From UBA6814 sp040753075 (GTDB taxonomy: Bacteria > Desulfobacterota > Desulfovibrionia > Desulfovibrionales > Desulfovibrionaceae): DNA of 6,222 nt. The stretch is from positions 1 through 6,222 of the forward strand of contig JBFMHA010000102.1 of assembly GCA_040753075.1 (NCBI GenBank). The letters run 5' to 3'. The translations under genes and the position numbers were made by a program. The notes under the pieces were generated by a model. That model searched no databases, was not told the DNA's origin, and worked only from the letters and a program-made list of their open reading frames with translations. Position 1 is the first letter of the stretch, and each line of letters starts with the position of its first letter. Positions 5,161 through 6,222 of this stretch are shown here, piece after piece.

Positions 5161-5910
5161 CTATCCGAGTTGATCCAGAACCTCGTCGGCGATGTCCGCG
5201 TTGGCGTGGACCTTCTGCACGTCGTCGTGGTCGTCCAGCTTCTCCATGAGGTTCATGATCTTGCGCGCCAGTTCGGCGTCGGCCACCGGCACCTCGGTGG
5301 TGGCGACCATGGAGAGCTCCGCGCTCTCGGGCTCCAGCCCGGCCGCGGCGAAGGCGTCGGCCACCGCGGCGAAGTCCGCCGGCGCGGTGCGCACCTCCCA
5401 GGCCTCGCCGTCGTCCAGCACGTCCTCGGCCCCGGCCTCCAGGCCGGCCTCCATGACCTTGTCCTCGGAGTACGTCTCCTTGGGGAAGAAGAACACGCCC
5501 TTGCGCTCGAACATCCAGCCCACGGACCCGGTCTCGCCCAGGTTGCCGCCGTTGCGGCTGAAGATGTAGCGGATGTCGGCCACGGTGCGGTTGCGGTTGT
5601 CCGTGGCGCACTCCACGATGAGCGCCACCCCGCCCGGCCCGTAGCCCTCGTAGCTGATCTCGTCGTAGACCTCGGCGCCCAGTTCGCCGGTGCCCTTCTT
5701 GATGGCGGTGTCGATCTTGTCCTTGGGCAGGTTCACGGCCTTGGCCGCGGCGATGGCGCTGCGCAGCCGGGTGTTGTTGGCCGGATCGCCGCCGCCCATG
5801 CGCGCGGCGAGCACGATCTCCTTGGTGACCTTGGTGAAGACCTTGCCCCGCTTGGCGTCCTGCGCGCCCTTGCGGACCTGGATGTTCTTCCATTTACTGT
5901 GGCCGGCCAT
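5161..5910 (-). CDS. yebC: YebC/PmpR family protein (TACO1-like translation or regulatory factor)
   Basis: YebC-family proteins were long annotated as transcription regulators. More recent work links members, and the mitochondrial relative TACO1, to translation of proline-rich stretches; which role applies here cannot be read from the sequence. The 249-residue product is full length. It has the family N-terminus MAGHSKWKNIQVRKGAQDAK, then YEGYGPGGVA (87-96), TDNRNRT (103-109) and GGNLGETGSVGWMF (121-134). The ATG at 5910 has GGAGG with a 4-base spacer. The order yebC-ruvC-ruvA-ruvB is common in proteobacteria and supports orthology. The upstream gene rlmE ends 48 bases before it, with a GC hairpin in the gap; ruvC begins 25 bases after it. 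Confidence 0.95.
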   Translation of the reverse strand: MAGHSKWKNIQVRKGAQDAKRGKVFTKVTKEIVLAARMGGGDPANNTRLRSAIAAAKAVNLPKDKIDTAIKKGTGELGAEVYDEISYEGYGPGGVALIVECATDNRNRTVADIRYIFSRNGGNLGETGSVGWMFERKGVFFFPKETYSEDKVMEAGLEAGAEDVLDDGEAWEVRTAPADFAAVADAFAAAGLEPESAELSMVATTEVPVADAELARKIMNLMEKLDDHDDVQKVHANADIADEVLDQLG

Positions 5911-5929
5911 GACTCCTCCGAATTGACGA

Positions 5930-5950
5930 GGGGGCGGGTCGGCCGCCCCC
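5930..5950 (-). other. GC hairpin between rlmE and yebC
   Basis: A perfect 8-bp stem GGGGGCGG/CCGCCCCC with a 5-base loop lies in the 48-base gap, ending 19 bases before the yebC start. It leaves the yebC ribosome-binding site free. There is no U-run after it on the minus strand (CTCGTCAATTC), so full termination is unlikely. It could be a processing or mRNA-stability element that sets different rlmE and yebC levels. Confidence 0.5.
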
Positions 5951-5958
5951 CGATTGGT

Positions 5959-6222
5959 TCACGATTGGGGTTCCCGTCCCGGGGGCAGGCCCTTGAAGCC
6001 CAGGCCCACGCAGAACATCTCCTTGCTCTCGGAGCGGGAACTCTTGGGCTTGAAGCCCTTGGCCTGGTCGAACAGCCCGCGCAACTGCGCCAGGAACGCC
6101 TGCTCGTCCGGCCCCTGGAATATCTTGACCACGAAGTGTCCGCCCTTTACCAGGGAGACCGAGGCCAAGGCAAGGGCCTCCTCGGCCAGGGCCATGGAGC
6201 GGGCCTGGTCCGTGCCCCGGTG
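5959..6222 (-). CDS. rlmE: 23S rRNA 2'-O-ribose methyltransferase RlmE (FtsJ), C-terminal part
   Basis: RlmE methylates the 2'-hydroxyl of a uridine in the peptidyl-transferase region of 23S rRNA (U2552 in E. coli), using S-adenosylmethionine, during late 50S assembly. Only the last 87 codons are inside the window; the gene enters from beyond 6222. The visible part begins HRGTDQARSM and contains GGHFVVKIFQG, holding the Lys that matches E. coli K164, and KPKSSRSESKEMF, holding the Glu that matches E199, two members of the K-D-K-E catalytic tetrad. An internal ATG at 6195 is not the start, because conserved sequence continues upstream of it in frame. The tail is slightly extended by GFKGLPPGREPQS. 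It is co-directional with yebC and may share its transcript. Confidence 0.93.
   Translation of the reverse strand, partial: HRGTDQARSMALAEEALALASVSLVKGGHFVVKIFQGPDEQAFLAQLRGLFDQAKGFKPKSSRSESKEMFCVGLGFKGLPPGREPQS

Noticed and set aside
1..6222. tRNA, rRNA, CRISPR arrays, insertion sequences or phage genes
   Set aside because: Nothing resembling these was seen. There are no regularly spaced identical repeats, no transposase or integrase motifs, and composition is even across the genes.

Overview
The window is GC-rich and densely coding. All eight recognisable or probable genes lie on the minus strand. The protein sequences and gene order (rlmE, yebC, ruvC, ruvA, ruvB, thyX, small gene, dnaA) look like a sulfate-reducing deltaproteobacterium of the Desulfovibrio type. 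This assignment is an inference from remembered family sequences and gene order; no search was run.

Layout in the direction of transcription, from high to low coordinates. First come the last 87 codons of rlmE (23S rRNA 2'-O-methyltransferase, entering from outside the window). After 48 bases holding a GC hairpin comes yebC, a translation or regulatory factor. Next are ruvC, ruvA and ruvB, which encode the complete Holliday-junction resolvasome: ruvC and ruvA overlap by ATGA, and ruvB begins with GTG 3 bases after ruvA. Then follow thyX, the flavin-dependent thymidylate synthase, 12 bases on, and an uncharacterised 78-codon gene 7 bases after thyX. A weak terminator candidate follows that gene. 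The tight spacing from yebC to the small gene suggests one operon that joins recombination repair to dTMP supply.

The largest non-coding stretch (about 500 to 620 bases, depending on the dnaA start) separates this operon from dnaA. It holds one perfect and three one-mismatch DnaA-box-like sites, two of them exactly 22 bases apart, plus an AT-rich block, hairpins and a C9 tract. It could be a replication origin, or the DnaA-controlled promoter region of dnaA.

The dnaA product has all four domains but departs from the E. coli pattern: the first Walker A glycine is Ser, the first Walker B Asp is Glu, and the DNA-recognition motif reads RRHSTV where E. coli has GRDHTTV. Together with the thyX/ruv neighbourhood, and with no dnaN start that I can recognise downstream, this raises the possibility that it is a second, lineage-specific DnaA and not the main initiator. 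That protein and its upstream region are the parts most worth a second look. The rest is ordinary housekeeping sequence.
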